From the NCBI GenBank assembly GCA_964390725.1, contig CAYMIW010000001.1:1-64000 (forward strand): 64,000 nt of DNA, in the 5' to 3' direction. This DNA is from JAABTH01 sp964390725 (lineage in GTDB: Bacteria > Bacillota > Dethiobacteria > DTU022). Both the position numbers and the translations under genes were made by a program. Shown one piece after another: positions 42,599-51,480 of the stretch (the stretch's first letter is position 1; every line of letters begins with the position of its first letter). The notes beneath the pieces are model-generated. The model did not search any database, was not told where the DNA came from, and saw nothing but the letters and a program-made list of their open reading frames with translations.

Positions 42599-43327
42599 AT
42601 GAGTTTTGAACTGCTCCTTCTTACTCTGCTTGTTTTTGTAGCATCAATGATTGGTACTTTTTCCGGTTTTGGCACATCAACAATTATGGTGCCTGTTATG
42701 CTGTTATTTTTCCCCTTTCCGGTAACGCTCTTGTTTGTTGGAATCATACACTGGTTCGGAGATATATGGAAAATGGTGCTTTTCAGGACCGGTATTCGCA
42801 AGTGGCGCCTAATTCTATGGTTTGCTGTTCCCGGTATTTTGGCAAGCTACCTCGGCGCATCTATATCTTTAACTATTGATGAGGTAATCCTAACTCGCAT
42901 CCTGGGCGGTTTTTTACTGGTTTATGTAGCGTTCGTTATTTTTAAAAGTGAATGGAAATTACCGGAGCATAAATTTACAGCAGGAGCCGGGGGACTGGCA
43001 TCAGGCTTTGCTGCGGGAATATTTGGAGTTGGCGGCGCTATTCGGGGTGCTTTCCTTACAGCATTCAATCTGCCCAGGGATGTTTACCTTTTTACTTCAG
43101 GTGCAATGGCGCTGGTTATTGATACTACTCGTATTGCAGGTTACCTGGCAGGAGGTGCCAGGCTGGAAGGATTATTCTTGTGGGGCCTGATTATTTTAAT
43201 TCCTGTTTCTTTGCTTGGTGCATGGGTAGCAAGCCGCTTTGTTCGACGAGTTCCTCAAAAACGTTTTCGCTTTTTCATTGCCATATTTCTTGCCCTGGTT
43301 GCTTTAAGATTTTTACTGTTTCTTTAA
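42599..43327 (+). CDS. TSUP (TauE/SafE)-family permease
   Basis: 242 residues, about seven or eight transmembrane segments in two repeated halves; the repeat motif is seen as IGTFSGFGTSTIMVPVML and ASGFAAGIFGVGGAIRGAFL. The family exports sulfite, organosulfonates or related anions; the substrate here is unknown. AAAAGGA is about 8 nt before ATG 42599. It stands alone between REP copy 3 and a minus-strand pair. Confidence 0.85.
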   Translation: MSFELLLLTLLVFVASMIGTFSGFGTSTIMVPVMLLFFPFPVTLLFVGIIHWFGDIWKMVLFRTGIRKWRLILWFAVPGILASYLGASISLTIDEVILTRILGGFLLVYVAFVIFKSEWKLPEHKFTAGAGGLASGFAAGIFGVGGAIRGAFLTAFNLPRDVYLFTSGAMALVIDTTRIAGYLAGGARLEGLFLWGLIILIPVSLLGAWVASRFVRRVPQKRFRFFIAIFLALVALRFLLFL

Positions 43328-43472
43328 ATATTAATTACTGAAGCTACTTGACCTGTGCCCTAGTTGGTTATAAATCTCCTTATCTTTCTGCAGTTGGCTG
43401 GGTGTATCAGGTTCAGCAGTAATTGGCAGGTTGTGAATATAATTCTTTTTACCAATAAGAGTGGCCCACTGT

Positions 43473-43646
43473 TTATTTCATTCCACATAGAAATCGTATA
43501 AGGTATATTTTTTTTATCACGAACTCATAGATAATGATTACAATAGGTATTGTTGCAATGTTAATTACCAGGTATTGTGTATAGATGCCAATTGGAAGTT
43601 GAATGATGTAATAACCTTCTGCTGGTTTTTTGATCGGAAAAATCAA
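43473..43646 (-). CDS. 57-residue single-pass membrane peptide
   Basis: A frame from TTG 43646 overlaps the stop of the preceding minus-strand gene and encodes MIFPIKKPAEGYYIIQLPIG, then a long hydrophobic helix (YLVINIATIPIVIIIYEFVI) and a basic tail (KKIYLIRF). Overlapping codons suggest translational coupling with the PH-like membrane protein. There is no independent ribosome site, so it is a moderate call. Function is unknown. Confidence 0.5.
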   Translation of the reverse strand: MIFPIKKPAEGYYIIQLPIGIYTQYLVINIATIPIVIIIYEFVIKKIYLIRFLCGMK

Positions 43647-44098
43647 ATGTTGCTCTGCCGGCCGCCGAGTAACTTTTTTAATTCCGCCGATTCACTATCA
43701 GTTAAATTGCTAAGCTTCAGCTTAACTTCAGGCAAATCTTTCTGGCTGGTGTAAACAACCAAAAATTCCTGATCATCTGTCAGTTCTGTTTTGACAATGT
43801 TGGAGAGGTTTACTTCATTCCATTTCCCAAGCAATGAACGTTTCACCGACAATTGTTTGTAGCCAAGTTTTATATATGCAGGAGGAGCGATAGAAACCTT
43901 AATAACCAAAAGATAAACACCCATAAATACAAGAATCAATAAATGCAGTAAAGGTTCAAACCTACCCAAATATCTGAAAGTATGAATAAACAGGCCGATA
44001 AACAAAAAGAACCCAATAAAGCAGATAACCACTGCCAAAACATTGAGATAGGTTTTTTTATAGCGAAAAATTTTAGTTGAACTTTTTTGTTCATGCAT
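43643..44098 (-). CDS. Two-helix membrane protein with PH-like cytosolic domain
   Basis: 151 residues. Two transmembrane helices (about 18-40 and 48-68) are followed by a beta-rich part (YIKLGYKQLSVKRSLLGKWNEVNLSNI, then EFLVVYTSQKDLPEVKLKLS) arranged like the small bacterial PH (DUF304-type) domains, ending in a short helix. I do not recognise a named family. ATG 44098 lies 10-11 nt after AGGGG. It is followed by a coupled small membrane peptide. Confidence 0.6.
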   Translation of the reverse strand: MHEQKSSTKIFRYKKTYLNVLAVVICFIGFFLFIGLFIHTFRYLGRFEPLLHLLILVFMGVYLLVIKVSIAPPAYIKLGYKQLSVKRSLLGKWNEVNLSNIVKTELTDDQEFLVVYTSQKDLPEVKLKLSNLTDSESAELKKLLGGRQSNI

Positions 44099-44262
44099 TT
44101 AATTCACCCCTGCACTATAATACAATAAGATATCGTATATTCACAATATCTGTGTGGTTAGACGTCAATTAAATTGTTTTACTCCTATTTTAGATGGATA
44201 GGTATTCGGATTACCCCTGGTCTGGCACATAGAATGCTATTTATGTTCTTGCTTAAGTTTAG

Positions 44263-44289
44263 GAGGCTAATCCTGAATGAATTAGCCTC
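44263..44289 (-). terminator. Hairpin downstream of the AraC-type gene
   Basis: Perfect 9-bp arms GAGGCTAAT (44263-44271) and ATTAGCCTC (44281-44289). It lies 32 bp after the stop on the minus strand. The T run is weak, so termination is probable but not certain. Confidence 0.5.
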
Positions 44290-44320
44290 TCTTAAATCGG
44301 TGATTGACTAAACTAAAGTA

Positions 44321-45325
44321 TTAAAGCGGTTTGACACCAATACAGATATCAACGATTGACTTGCCCTCCGGATGGGTTTTGGGATCGTTATGGTACATTT
44401 CAAAGCAGGGGCGGTCGTCAGGCTGGTAGCCGCTTTCAGGTAACCAGGTCCTGTATACCCAGTCCCAGGCTTCCTGGTAGTCCTGGTCGCTGAGTTCGAA
44501 CCGGGCCAGGGCATACTTCCCTGCCGGTAAAACCATTTTGCCAATTTCACCGTCAACCGCTGTGTCAGGTGGAACTGAAATAGAAACACTGACCCTCAGT
44601 TTTGTCTCATCTGTTATATCCGGGTTGTCATGGTAAATGATGATTGTTTTTGTTTCGGGATAACGCAGCAAATCGCGCGGACCGGCCCACTGGAACAACT
44701 TGTTAAACAACCCTTCAAAAAGTTTTCCATCTCCCTTGTAAGGGCCCACATAACGCACGTAGGCTAGGGTTATTTCCGGCAAGTCCTTTACTTCAACTAC
44801 CCTGTTTTGGTTGTCCATCATCTCGTACCTCCATATTTGAGTATTGTTAACATATTCAATATAGAGGTTATCTGCAAATAAATCTTTTCCTTGATTGCTT
44901 AGCTCTTGTCCCAGGTTGCGATCTGTTTTCCCCTGCTTGCTTTCCTGCAGGCAGGAGGCAGATTTGAGTTCTCGCCACTGGGTTGCCGACAGATCAAAAT
45001 ACTGTTTGAAGCTTTTGGCAAATGAGGATGAGCTGGAAAATCCACAATCCAGGGCAATCTCGGTTATCGGTTTAGCCGGTTCATTTAATAATAAGGTTGC
45101 CGCTTTTTCTAACCGCAGCCGTTGGATAAACTGAAAGAGGCTTTCTCCGCTAAACGTATGGAAAATGCGGTGAAAGTGATATTTTGAAAAACCGGCAACT
45201 GCTGCAATTTCATCGAGGCTAAAATCGTGGTCCAGGTTTTTTTCGATATAGTCAACTGCGATATTAATTCTTCCCCGGTATTGTTCGGCCATCTTTTTCC
45301 GCCGTGCAGGTTCGGCTTTCATCAT
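44321..45325 (-). CDS. AraC-family regulator with GyrI-like effector domain
   Basis: 334 residues. The N-terminal double helix-turn-helix (residues 20-115: IEKNLDHDFSLDEIAAVAGFSKYHFHRIF, then ITEIALDCGFSSSSSFAKSFKQYFD) is followed by a GyrI-like ligand domain (180-334, from VVEVKDLPEITLAYVRYVGPY to VDICIGVKPL). This Rob/BmrR-like arrangement senses amphipathic compounds or drugs. ATG 45325 and 45322 follow GGGGGTGG. The gene is monocistronic; its target is unknown, possibly the flavodoxin gene transcribed divergently 290 bp away. Confidence 0.92.
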   Translation of the reverse strand: MMKAEPARRKKMAEQYRGRINIAVDYIEKNLDHDFSLDEIAAVAGFSKYHFHRIFHTFSGESLFQFIQRLRLEKAATLLLNEPAKPITEIALDCGFSSSSSFAKSFKQYFDLSATQWRELKSASCLQESKQGKTDRNLGQELSNQGKDLFADNLYIEYVNNTQIWRYEMMDNQNRVVEVKDLPEITLAYVRYVGPYKGDGKLFEGLFNKLFQWAGPRDLLRYPETKTIIIYHDNPDITDETKLRVSVSISVPPDTAVDGEIGKMVLPAGKYALARFELSDQDYQEAWDWVYRTWLPESGYQPDDRPCFEMYHNDPKTHPEGKSIVDICIGVKPL

Positions 45326-45613
45326 TGACCACCCCCAGGCTTATATTTGCTATTAGCGGCTCCGATTTGTTAGCCATTGAAAGGTTAGAGCTTAAATCGC
45401 GTTAGCCACCCCTTTTAATTCTCTGTTCAGATAAAATAATCCTCTCATTAGAAAAATCAATAATTACTTGCTTTTCTGTCTGAAAAAAAACAGATATTTC
45501 TCTTTGCTACGTATTCTAAGTGGATACTGGTGGAACCAGTTTAAAATAATATAAATTAAGTGGTTGCTTTCTTTTGATCTAGAGATAAAATTTAAGCAAG
45601 GGGGAAAACACAG

Positions 45614-46159
45614 ATGAAAGCTGTTGTAATATATAAATCAAAAACAGGATATGTTAAAAAATATGCAGGCTGGATTGCGGAAGAACTGCTAGCTGATGTT
45701 CTTGAACTTTCAACTGTAAATATAGATAGATTGGCTGGTTACGATATTATTATTTATGGTGGCAGCTTGCACGCAGTAGGCATTATTGGTATTAACTTCA
45801 TTACAGGAAATTTTGATAAACTAAAAGATAAAAAGCTCGTAGTTTTTGCTTCGGGGGCTTCTCCGTTTAGTGAAGAGATAGTAGAAGAAATAATTAAAAA
45901 TAATATTCCCGAAAAACAACGCAACCAGGTTAAATTATTCTACCTGCGGGGAGGTTTTAATTTCAACAAATTACCTTTGACCGACAAAGTGCTGATGACC
46001 CTATTAAAGTGGAAATTGAACAGGAAGAAAAAGCAGGGGAAAACTTTAACAGGAGATGAAAAGGGTATGTTGGCTGCTTATGACAAACCAGTTGATTTTA
46101 CTAAGAAAAAAAATATCGCTGATCTAATAAACTATATTGATCAACTACATATTACTTAA
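45614..46159 (+). CDS. Flavodoxin-domain protein
   Basis: 181 residues. VVIYKSKTGYVKKYAGWIAEEL is the FMN phosphate loop, IIIYGGSLHAVGIIG the second loop, and VVFASGASPF the third. Size and the C-terminal KKKNIADLINYI helix resemble the menaquinone-dependent protoporphyrinogen-oxidase/HemG-like flavodoxins, but heme genes are not near, so I keep it general. AAGGGGGAAAACACAG precedes ATG 45614. Its 3' end overlaps the convergent acetyltransferase gene by 8 bp. Confidence 0.85.
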   Translation: MKAVVIYKSKTGYVKKYAGWIAEELLADVLELSTVNIDRLAGYDIIIYGGSLHAVGIIGINFITGNFDKLKDKKLVVFASGASPFSEEIVEEIIKNNIPEKQRNQVKLFYLRGGFNFNKLPLTDKVLMTLLKWKLNRKKKQGKTLTGDEKGMLAAYDKPVDFTKKKNIADLINYIDQLHIT

Positions 46160-46883
46160 TTGCTTTAAAAATTCTTTTATACTGGTAAGGCAGATCGTTG
46201 ATGCTGGCTAAGTAAATATCGTCTTGGAAATAGCCTTTTTCTTTGAGAAAAGCACTGTCATAATTATATTTTTCTGAAGATCCAACTTTCTGGAAACCAA
46301 GCTTTCGGTGAAATTTTATGGATGCTTTGTTTCTTATGTTTAGTGGTTTGTCATCTGAAAACACCCTGGTGACTATTTCAGACATTACATATTTTCTTTC
46401 TTTTTCCAGCAATAGTTTCACAAAAAGCTTGATTAGATTATAGGCAACCCGTTTTTTACCCAGGGTTTTATCTACACAGATCTTGTCAATAACTCCGAAA
46501 CTGTTAAAAGAATCTATACTTTTAATGCCTAACTTTTCAAGAGGCTCATCAAACCAATCAATATTTGCTCCATTTGGCCCGCTTAAATTTGGTCTAAACT
46601 GTAACCATTGCTCACTATCGTACCCCTGCAAAAAACCGACAATACCTTTCCTGGTCTCACAAACAAGGAATATTGAATTAAAAATATTGTTTTCAAACTC
46701 ATCCTTGATTTCTGGCAGGGAAGAATAGTGATCAATTAAAAAGCCTCTTGATGTCATTTTGTCCGGTTTATTTACCAGCTGCATCTTGGTAGCTATTTCA
46801 TAGATCTCATCTACATCTTTGGTCCCGGCTCTTCTGTAGATCTCATTCTTGCCCGATATTGGTTTATTGTTTTCTGTTGACAT
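46152..46883 (-). CDS. GNAT-like N-acetyltransferase
   Basis: 243 residues. An N-terminal YRRAGTKDVDEIYEIATKMQL strand-helix, GIVGFLQGYDS, a segment ICVDKTLGKKRVAYNLIKLFVKLL that resembles the acetyl-CoA pyrophosphate loop, and NKASIKFHRKLGFQKVG are standard GNAT features. It is longer than most because of an insertion around residues 70-125. The start is probably ATG 46883, but the ribosome site is weak; the frame continues to 46931. The acceptor is unknown. Confidence 0.75.
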   Translation of the reverse strand: MSTENNKPISGKNEIYRRAGTKDVDEIYEIATKMQLVNKPDKMTSRGFLIDHYSSLPEIKDEFENNIFNSIFLVCETRKGIVGFLQGYDSEQWLQFRPNLSGPNGANIDWFDEPLEKLGIKSIDSFNSFGVIDKICVDKTLGKKRVAYNLIKLFVKLLLEKERKYVMSEIVTRVFSDDKPLNIRNKASIKFHRKLGFQKVGSSEKYNYDSAFLKEKGYFQDDIYLASINDLPYQYKRIFKAIK

Positions 46884-46958
46884 TTTTACACCGTCTAATA
46901 AATAGAGATGTATCATTATAACATAACTCATGCTGTCATTTAAAAGCGTTTAAACTAT

Positions 46959-47978
46959 TTAAATGTAAGCTTTTAATTTCCCTTCCTGTTTTAACCATCT
47001 TATGGTATCCGCAATGGTTTCATTTAGTGGACGGCTCTGAAACCCTAATTCGTGTTCGGCTTTTTTAGTATGATAGTTGTTGTTTCTGGCCAGGTTGTAA
47101 ACGGTAAACTGGCTGAACCAGGCAGGCCTGTTTGTGATAACGCCATACAGCGTGCCAAGTCCTGCAAAAGGGCGGACAATTGACAATGGAACTGTAAAAG
47201 GGTAATGTCTTAAACCGGTTTCTTTACAAATAATCTCTATTAAATGGCTGAATGTGTAACAGCGGCTGGCCATTATATATGTTTCTCCTTTACGTCCTTT
47301 TTCTGCACATGATATAATTCCAGAGGCCAGGTCCCGGACATCCACTGAATTGAATGAACCACCAATCGCGATACGTAATTTGCCTTCGGCGACCATTTTG
47401 ATACAGTTGGTAATCATGCCATAGCCATAATCGTTAGGCCCAAATATTCCGCTTGGATATATAACAGATGCATCAAGATTATCTTCACGTGCAGCCCTCA
47501 AAACCAAATCGGTGGCTTCAGCTTTTGTTTTTGCATAATAGCCGATTACCTGGTCAGGATTATGTTCATCCACTTCGTGGATAAGCTGTTTCCCGGGTAG
47601 TTCCGGGATGGCACTTGTTGAGCTAATATAGACAAATTTTTTTACTTTATGACGCAGACATTTGTTAATAATGTTCTTTGTGCCTTCCACATTGACAGCG
47701 TATACTTTTTTATTTGGTTTTGGATCCATCGTAACGATACTGGCGGTGTGAATAACAATAATATCTCTCTTCCCGGGAGTGGAAAAGAATTGGTCCAGTG
47801 CTTCCTCATTTAAAAGATCACCTTCGACAACTTTTACATTATGAGGCATATCAGCAATGGCAGGGTCATCAGGCATAGCAAGGACGCGAACTTTTTCACC
47901 TTTACTAAGTAAATCAATTACAATATTTCCGCCTAAAAGTCCGGTTGCTCCGGTTACTAAGAATAATTTATTATTCAT
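46959..47978 (-). CDS. NAD-dependent epimerase/dehydratase (extended SDR)
   Basis: 339 residues. LFLVTGATGLLGGNIVIDLL is the NAD loop, and YISSTSAIPE followed by YYAKTKAEATDLV gives the Ser and Tyr-x3-Lys active site. It belongs to the dihydroflavonol reductase/3-beta-HSD-like group, which reduces or isomerises sterol, sugar or polyketide-like carbonyls. AAAGGGA lies before ATG 47978. It is monocistronic; the substrate is unknown. Confidence 0.88.
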   Translation of the reverse strand: MNNKLFLVTGATGLLGGNIVIDLLSKGEKVRVLAMPDDPAIADMPHNVKVVEGDLLNEEALDQFFSTPGKRDIIVIHTASIVTMDPKPNKKVYAVNVEGTKNIINKCLRHKVKKFVYISSTSAIPELPGKQLIHEVDEHNPDQVIGYYAKTKAEATDLVLRAAREDNLDASVIYPSGIFGPNDYGYGMITNCIKMVAEGKLRIAIGGSFNSVDVRDLASGIISCAEKGRKGETYIMASRCYTFSHLIEIICKETGLRHYPFTVPLSIVRPFAGLGTLYGVITNRPAWFSQFTVYNLARNNNYHTKKAEHELGFQSRPLNETIADTIRWLKQEGKLKAYI

Positions 47979-48184
47979 GGTTCCCTTTCTGTTATTACAC
48001 AACTGTGTAATTTATAAGTGAATTATATAATATATAATGGTGTTCAGGAAACAGATTATATTTGTGCGGATTAGGTAAGCCTTGATAATTTGCAAAAAGG
48101 ATTTAAGAAACCTGCTAAAATGTAGAGGAGCGAGGATTATTTTTTCATTGTAAAAAAGAAAAAGCTGAATAAAACAAGAAGGGA

Positions 48185-49105
48185 GTGAGCAATACGAAAG
48201 AAATAAAAGAGCAATGGAATCTTACCGCTGCCACGGTATTGATACCTGTATTGTTTACCCTGCTATTTTACATTATTGCCATTTGGCGTTATAGGGTTAC
48301 AGGTTCAGCTTTTTATCTTTATAACTTTGGTTATATAGGCTCTGCCCTTGGTTTGGGTATTTTTTTCAACAGCGCTCTCCCAAAAACGAAAAAGCTCTGG
48401 GGCAGGCGTATTGCCCAGTTACTCATCGGTTCTTATATGCTACTTTTTGTAGGTTTTATACTCCGGGAAAATATGCAAATTGAGGGTTTTTTCTTTTACC
48501 TGTTGCTAGGTATATTCGCCGGGGCAACCCTGCATTATTTTATAGCCAAAATTTGCGGCACATTGATTTTCGGCCGTGGCTGGTGCGGTTGGGCTTGTTG
48601 GACAGCAATGATTCTAGACCTGCTTCCCTGGCGGCAACCTGAGAAAGGTCGTTTGAAAAAGTTTGGAGTGGTTCGTTATATTCACTTTGTTTTTTCACTG
48701 TTACTGGTGTTATTGTTTTGGTTTATTCTTGAGCAGAGAGATATTTACAGTAAATCTTTTAATGAACTGATGTGGCTCGCAACCGGCAATTTATTCTATT
48801 ATAGCTCCGGGTTACTGCTGGCTTTTAGGTTGAAGGACAACCGGGCTTTTTGTAAGTACCTGTGCCCGATTCCGGTCCTGCAAAAAATAGGGGCCAGGTT
48901 CGCATTACTTAAAGTGCAAATTAATGCTGATAAATGTATTAACTGCGGCGTTTGTGAGAAGAACTGCCCGATGGATATTAAGTTACTGGAATATAAGGAT
49001 AGGGGCACAAGAGTATTATCTACTGAATGCATTATGTGTGCTTCCTGTATTAACAGTTGTCCCCGCCAGGCAGTTGATGTAACTGTTGGTTTTGATGGTT
49101 GGTAG
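48185..49105 (+). CDS. Membrane 4Fe-4S protein (NapH/CcoG-like)
   Basis: 306 residues with about six transmembrane segments. FGRGWCGWACWTAMI and FCKYLCPIPVLQ are the conserved membrane Cys motifs of the Fer4_5 family. The C-terminus has two 4Fe-4S motifs, CINCGVCEKNCP and CIMCASCINSCP. It resembles the 4110-4850 protein but is longer. GTG 48185 is the only in-frame start near AGAAGGGAG, though the spacing is too short, so the true start is uncertain. It probably relays electrons between a membrane quinol pool and an unknown reductase. Confidence 0.8.
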   Translation: MSNTKEIKEQWNLTAATVLIPVLFTLLFYIIAIWRYRVTGSAFYLYNFGYIGSALGLGIFFNSALPKTKKLWGRRIAQLLIGSYMLLFVGFILRENMQIEGFFFYLLLGIFAGATLHYFIAKICGTLIFGRGWCGWACWTAMILDLLPWRQPEKGRLKKFGVVRYIHFVFSLLLVLLFWFILEQRDIYSKSFNELMWLATGNLFYYSSGLLLAFRLKDNRAFCKYLCPIPVLQKIGARFALLKVQINADKCINCGVCEKNCPMDIKLLEYKDRGTRVLSTECIMCASCINSCPRQAVDVTVGFDGW

Positions 49106-49125
49106 TTTATTGCCTTAATATCTGG

Positions 49126-49160
49126 GCCCGGAGCTTTAGTCAGCTCCGGGCTCATTATTT
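49126..49160 (+). terminator. Terminator between convergent Fe-S and pirin genes
   Basis: Perfect 10-bp stem GCCCGGAGCT (49126-49135) / AGCTCCGGGC (49142-49151) with a 6-nt loop, then TCATTATTTT. It probably also limits read-through from the pirin side. Confidence 0.85.
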
Positions 49161-49164
49161 TGTA

Positions 49165-50061
49165 CTATCGGTAATAGTTTTTATTGACCTCTTTGTTTCT
49201 TATTGATCCATCATGAAGGTGTTCTTTAATAAAAGTGCCTTCTTCAATTTCTTTAAAAGCTAGTTTTAGTTCTTCTTTTGTATTCATCACAATAGGGCCG
49301 CCCCATTCAATCGGCTCGTTTAAAGGTTTCCCTGAAAAGAGCAGCAGACGTGCTTCTTCATTGCCTTTAGCCTGCAGACCCAGCTTTTCACCCTGCTCAA
49401 ATAATACAGCCTGCCGGGCAGGCAGCAGCCTGTTGTCTTCTGCCGGGAAGATAAGAGAGCCATGAATAATATAAATAAAGAGGGTGTTTTCCGGGCTATT
49501 TTCATAATAGAAAGAGCCGCCGCTTTTGACAGTAACGTCTAAGTATGTTGGTTGAACAGTTATTTCTTCCATCGGGCCTTTAGCCCCCTTGAAATCACCT
49601 GCTATTATTCTGACGATGCTTCCATTGTTTTCGATTATCGGCATGTCTGAATTGCTAAAATCCCTGTATTTGGGAGCGGTCATCTTATCTTTAGCCGGCA
49701 AATTAACCCAAAGCTGTGTGCCCAGCAATCGTGGTGCGGGTTGGGGCATTTCCTGGTGAATAATTCCGCTGCCGGCAGTCATCCATTGACAGTCACCATT
49801 TCTGATAACTCCTGAATTGCCCAGGCTGTCTCCGTGATCAATTTCGCCTTCAAGCAGGTAAGTAACTGTTTCGATTCCCCGGTGGGGGTGCCAGGGGAAA
49901 CCCTTGATATAGGTTTCGGGGTTATCGCTATCAAAGGCATCGAGCATTAAAAATGGATCGAAATCATAAATATCCGGTTTACCGATTACTCTGATCAACT
50001 GTACGCCTGCACCGTCAACCTTATGTTCACCTTTTACGATTTTTTTTACCTTATTAATCAT
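49165..50061 (-). CDS. Pirin-family protein
   Basis: 298 residues forming two cupin barrels. The N-terminal metal site is FPWHPHRGIETVTYLLEGEIDHGDS plus GIIHQEMP (three His and one Glu as in pirin/YhhW). The C-terminal barrel ends in RLLLFSGKPLNEPIEWGGPIVMN. Bacterial pirins include quercetin dioxygenases and redox-sensing regulators. ATG 50061 follows GGAGGTC by 7-8 nt; the frame upstream to 50133 is not needed. It is monocistronic. Confidence 0.92.
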   Translation of the reverse strand: MINKVKKIVKGEHKVDGAGVQLIRVIGKPDIYDFDPFLMLDAFDSDNPETYIKGFPWHPHRGIETVTYLLEGEIDHGDSLGNSGVIRNGDCQWMTAGSGIIHQEMPQPAPRLLGTQLWVNLPAKDKMTAPKYRDFSNSDMPIIENNGSIVRIIAGDFKGAKGPMEEITVQPTYLDVTVKSGGSFYYENSPENTLFIYIIHGSLIFPAEDNRLLPARQAVLFEQGEKLGLQAKGNEEARLLLFSGKPLNEPIEWGGPIVMNTKEELKLAFKEIEEGTFIKEHLHDGSIRNKEVNKNYYR

Positions 50062-50185
50062 ACCGCATGACCTCCAGGTTAAGTTTTTAAAATATATTGA
50101 AAACCATATATAACCTATTACTATCCTAGCCATTACAAACTAAAAAGTCAAAAGTATTATTGATTATTGGTTTTTTGAATTTCCC

Positions 50186-50214
50186 TTGACTGACAGTAAG
50201 GGGTTAATTATATT
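50186..50214 (+). promoter_or_regulatory. SigA promoter for the fluoride-channel operon
   Basis: TTGACT 50186-50191, a 17-nt spacer and TATATT 50209-50214. The transcript would begin just before the fluoride riboswitch. Confidence 0.75.
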
Positions 50215-50237
50215 AATAACTATGAGCTTTTAACTTT

Positions 50238-50316
50238 GGGTGATGGGGCTCACCTGGGAATCGCTGCCCGAACTATTATGTTGATGGCTCCTGCTAACCG
50301 CAGGATATTTTTGTTT
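50238..50316 (+). promoter_or_regulatory. Fluoride (crcB-motif) riboswitch with terminator
   Basis: The leader has GGGTGATGGGGCTCACC (first stem-loop with the conserved GAUGG), then CTGCCCG and the conserved 3' segment TGATGGCTCCTGCT. It runs into a hairpin CCTGC (50290-50294) / GCAGG (50300-50304) with a T-rich tail to 50316. Without fluoride the hairpin would end transcription; fluoride binding would let the crcB genes be expressed. The following crcB pair confirms the reading. Confidence 0.85.
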
Positions 50317-50347
50317 AAAAACAGTGTTATTGAGGAGACCCCGGCTT

Positions 50348-50764
50348 ATGACAGCAAAAATCTATGGTATTACAGCTATAGCAGTTGGTGGTGCAATAGG
50401 TACTTTGCTCAGGTACAATCTCAACGTGAAAATCTTTAGTGATTTTATGCCCTATGCCACAATCTTTGAAAATGTAACAGGGAGTTTTTTGCTCGGTATT
50501 CTAATCGGTTGGTTAATACACCGCCGCCTTCCGGAATGGCTAAGGCTGGGGCTGACTGTCGGACTTCTCGGTGGGTTTACAACGATGTCAACTTTAGCTG
50601 CAGATACAATTTCTATTTCAACTATGATTTCTACTCTGGATGCTTTGAAATATATATCAATTTCCCTGGTTGGTGGAATTACAATGGCCTTTGTCGGCTT
50701 TGCTTTAGGTAACATGATTGGTATTAATAAGAATCCATCTGGGTGGGAGGATAACCTAAAGTGA
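50348..50764 (+). CDS. crcB: Fluoride ion channel CrcB/Fluc, subunit 1
   Basis: 138 residues and four transmembrane helices. VGGAIGTLLRYNL, FENVTGSFLLGILIGWL and GLLGGFTTMSTLAADTI (the TM3 Thr/Phe-rich segment) are family marks. Fluc proteins form antiparallel dimers that let fluoride out of the cell. ATG 50348 follows GAGGAGA. The stop overlaps the next crcB start (GTGA), suggesting a heterodimer as in other Gram-positives with paired genes. It is controlled by the riboswitch. Confidence 0.92.
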   Translation: MTAKIYGITAIAVGGAIGTLLRYNLNVKIFSDFMPYATIFENVTGSFLLGILIGWLIHRRLPEWLRLGLTVGLLGGFTTMSTLAADTISISTMISTLDALKYISISLVGGITMAFVGFALGNMIGINKNPSGWEDNLK

Positions 50765-51147
50765 ACATTGTTTTAATTATTCTTGGAGGTGGTGTTGGTG
50801 CAGTACTGCGTTATCTCCTGGGGGACTACCTTGATAAAAAAATCAAATTTAAAAGAATACCTGTAGTGATAATACTGATCAATATTCTGGGTGCGGGTGG
50901 CTTAGGTTTATTTTTAGGCAACTACTACCAGGCCATAACTTATAGCTTTTACTCCTGTAGTGTTTACCTTTGTTTTGGAGTCGGGTTTTTTGGTGCATTT
51001 ACAACATTTTCAACCTTCAGCTTTGAGGCTGCCGGGTTGCTCCGGCAGAAGAGATATAAAGGGTTCATGCTATATCTTTTATTAACAGTTGTTGGTTCAC
51101 TGGCAGCATTTTATCTTGGTATTATTCCTTTTTTGCAAAGCTGCTGA
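50761..51147 (+). CDS. crcB: Fluoride ion channel CrcB/Fluc, subunit 2
   Basis: 128 residues and four transmembrane helices, with GGGVGAVLRYLLGDYL, ILINILGAGGLGLFLG and GVGFFGAFTTFSTFSFEA, which holds the Phe-box and Thr residues of the pore. The start is GTG 50761, with a 4-bp overlap with the first crcB. In two-gene operons the products form an obligate heterodimer or, alternatively, separate channels. It is the last gene of the unit. Confidence 0.92.
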   Translation: MNIVLIILGGGVGAVLRYLLGDYLDKKIKFKRIPVVIILINILGAGGLGLFLGNYYQAITYSFYSCSVYLCFGVGFFGAFTTFSTFSFEAAGLLRQKRYKGFMLYLLLTVVGSLAAFYLGIIPFLQSC

Positions 51148-51353
51148 TCTGCCCGATCGAATAGTAACTTTTACCTGGTCTATGACTCCTTTTATTGTGC
51201 AATACCTCTCAGGCTAAAGAGCATACTAACGAATGTAGGGCAGTAAGACTATATTTGATATGTATAGTAAAAATAAATTTTCTGTCATGACTTGAGAATA
51301 TTTCTACTATAGTTTATGATTGTTACAAGATTGCTATTAAGTCTTTCCCTGTA

Positions 51354-51387
51354 TTGCATCATATTTTTACGATTAAGTATGATGCAA
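51354..51387. other. Perfect 10-bp inverted repeat upstream of a radical SAM gene
   Basis: TTGCATCATA (51354-51363) and TATGATGCAA (51378-51387), 14-nt spacer, 94 bp before the start at 51481. It could be a repressor site or an RNA hairpin; no T run follows. The rest of 51148-51480 shows no gene. Confidence 0.5.
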
Positions 51388-51480
51388 GGTGTTTTCACGA
51401 TATTGCTCATTCATAATCGGTAGTGCTTACTGTCTTTATTTTTTTTATCTGTCGTGAAACACAAAAAGGGAGTGTTATTT

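Noticed and set aside
48003..48184. Possible leader RNA before the membrane Fe-S protein
   Set aside because: No convincing stem or known riboswitch sequence found.
50236..50439. 67-codon frame starting in the crcB leader
   Set aside because: Overlaps the fluoride riboswitch and terminator and the start of crcB.
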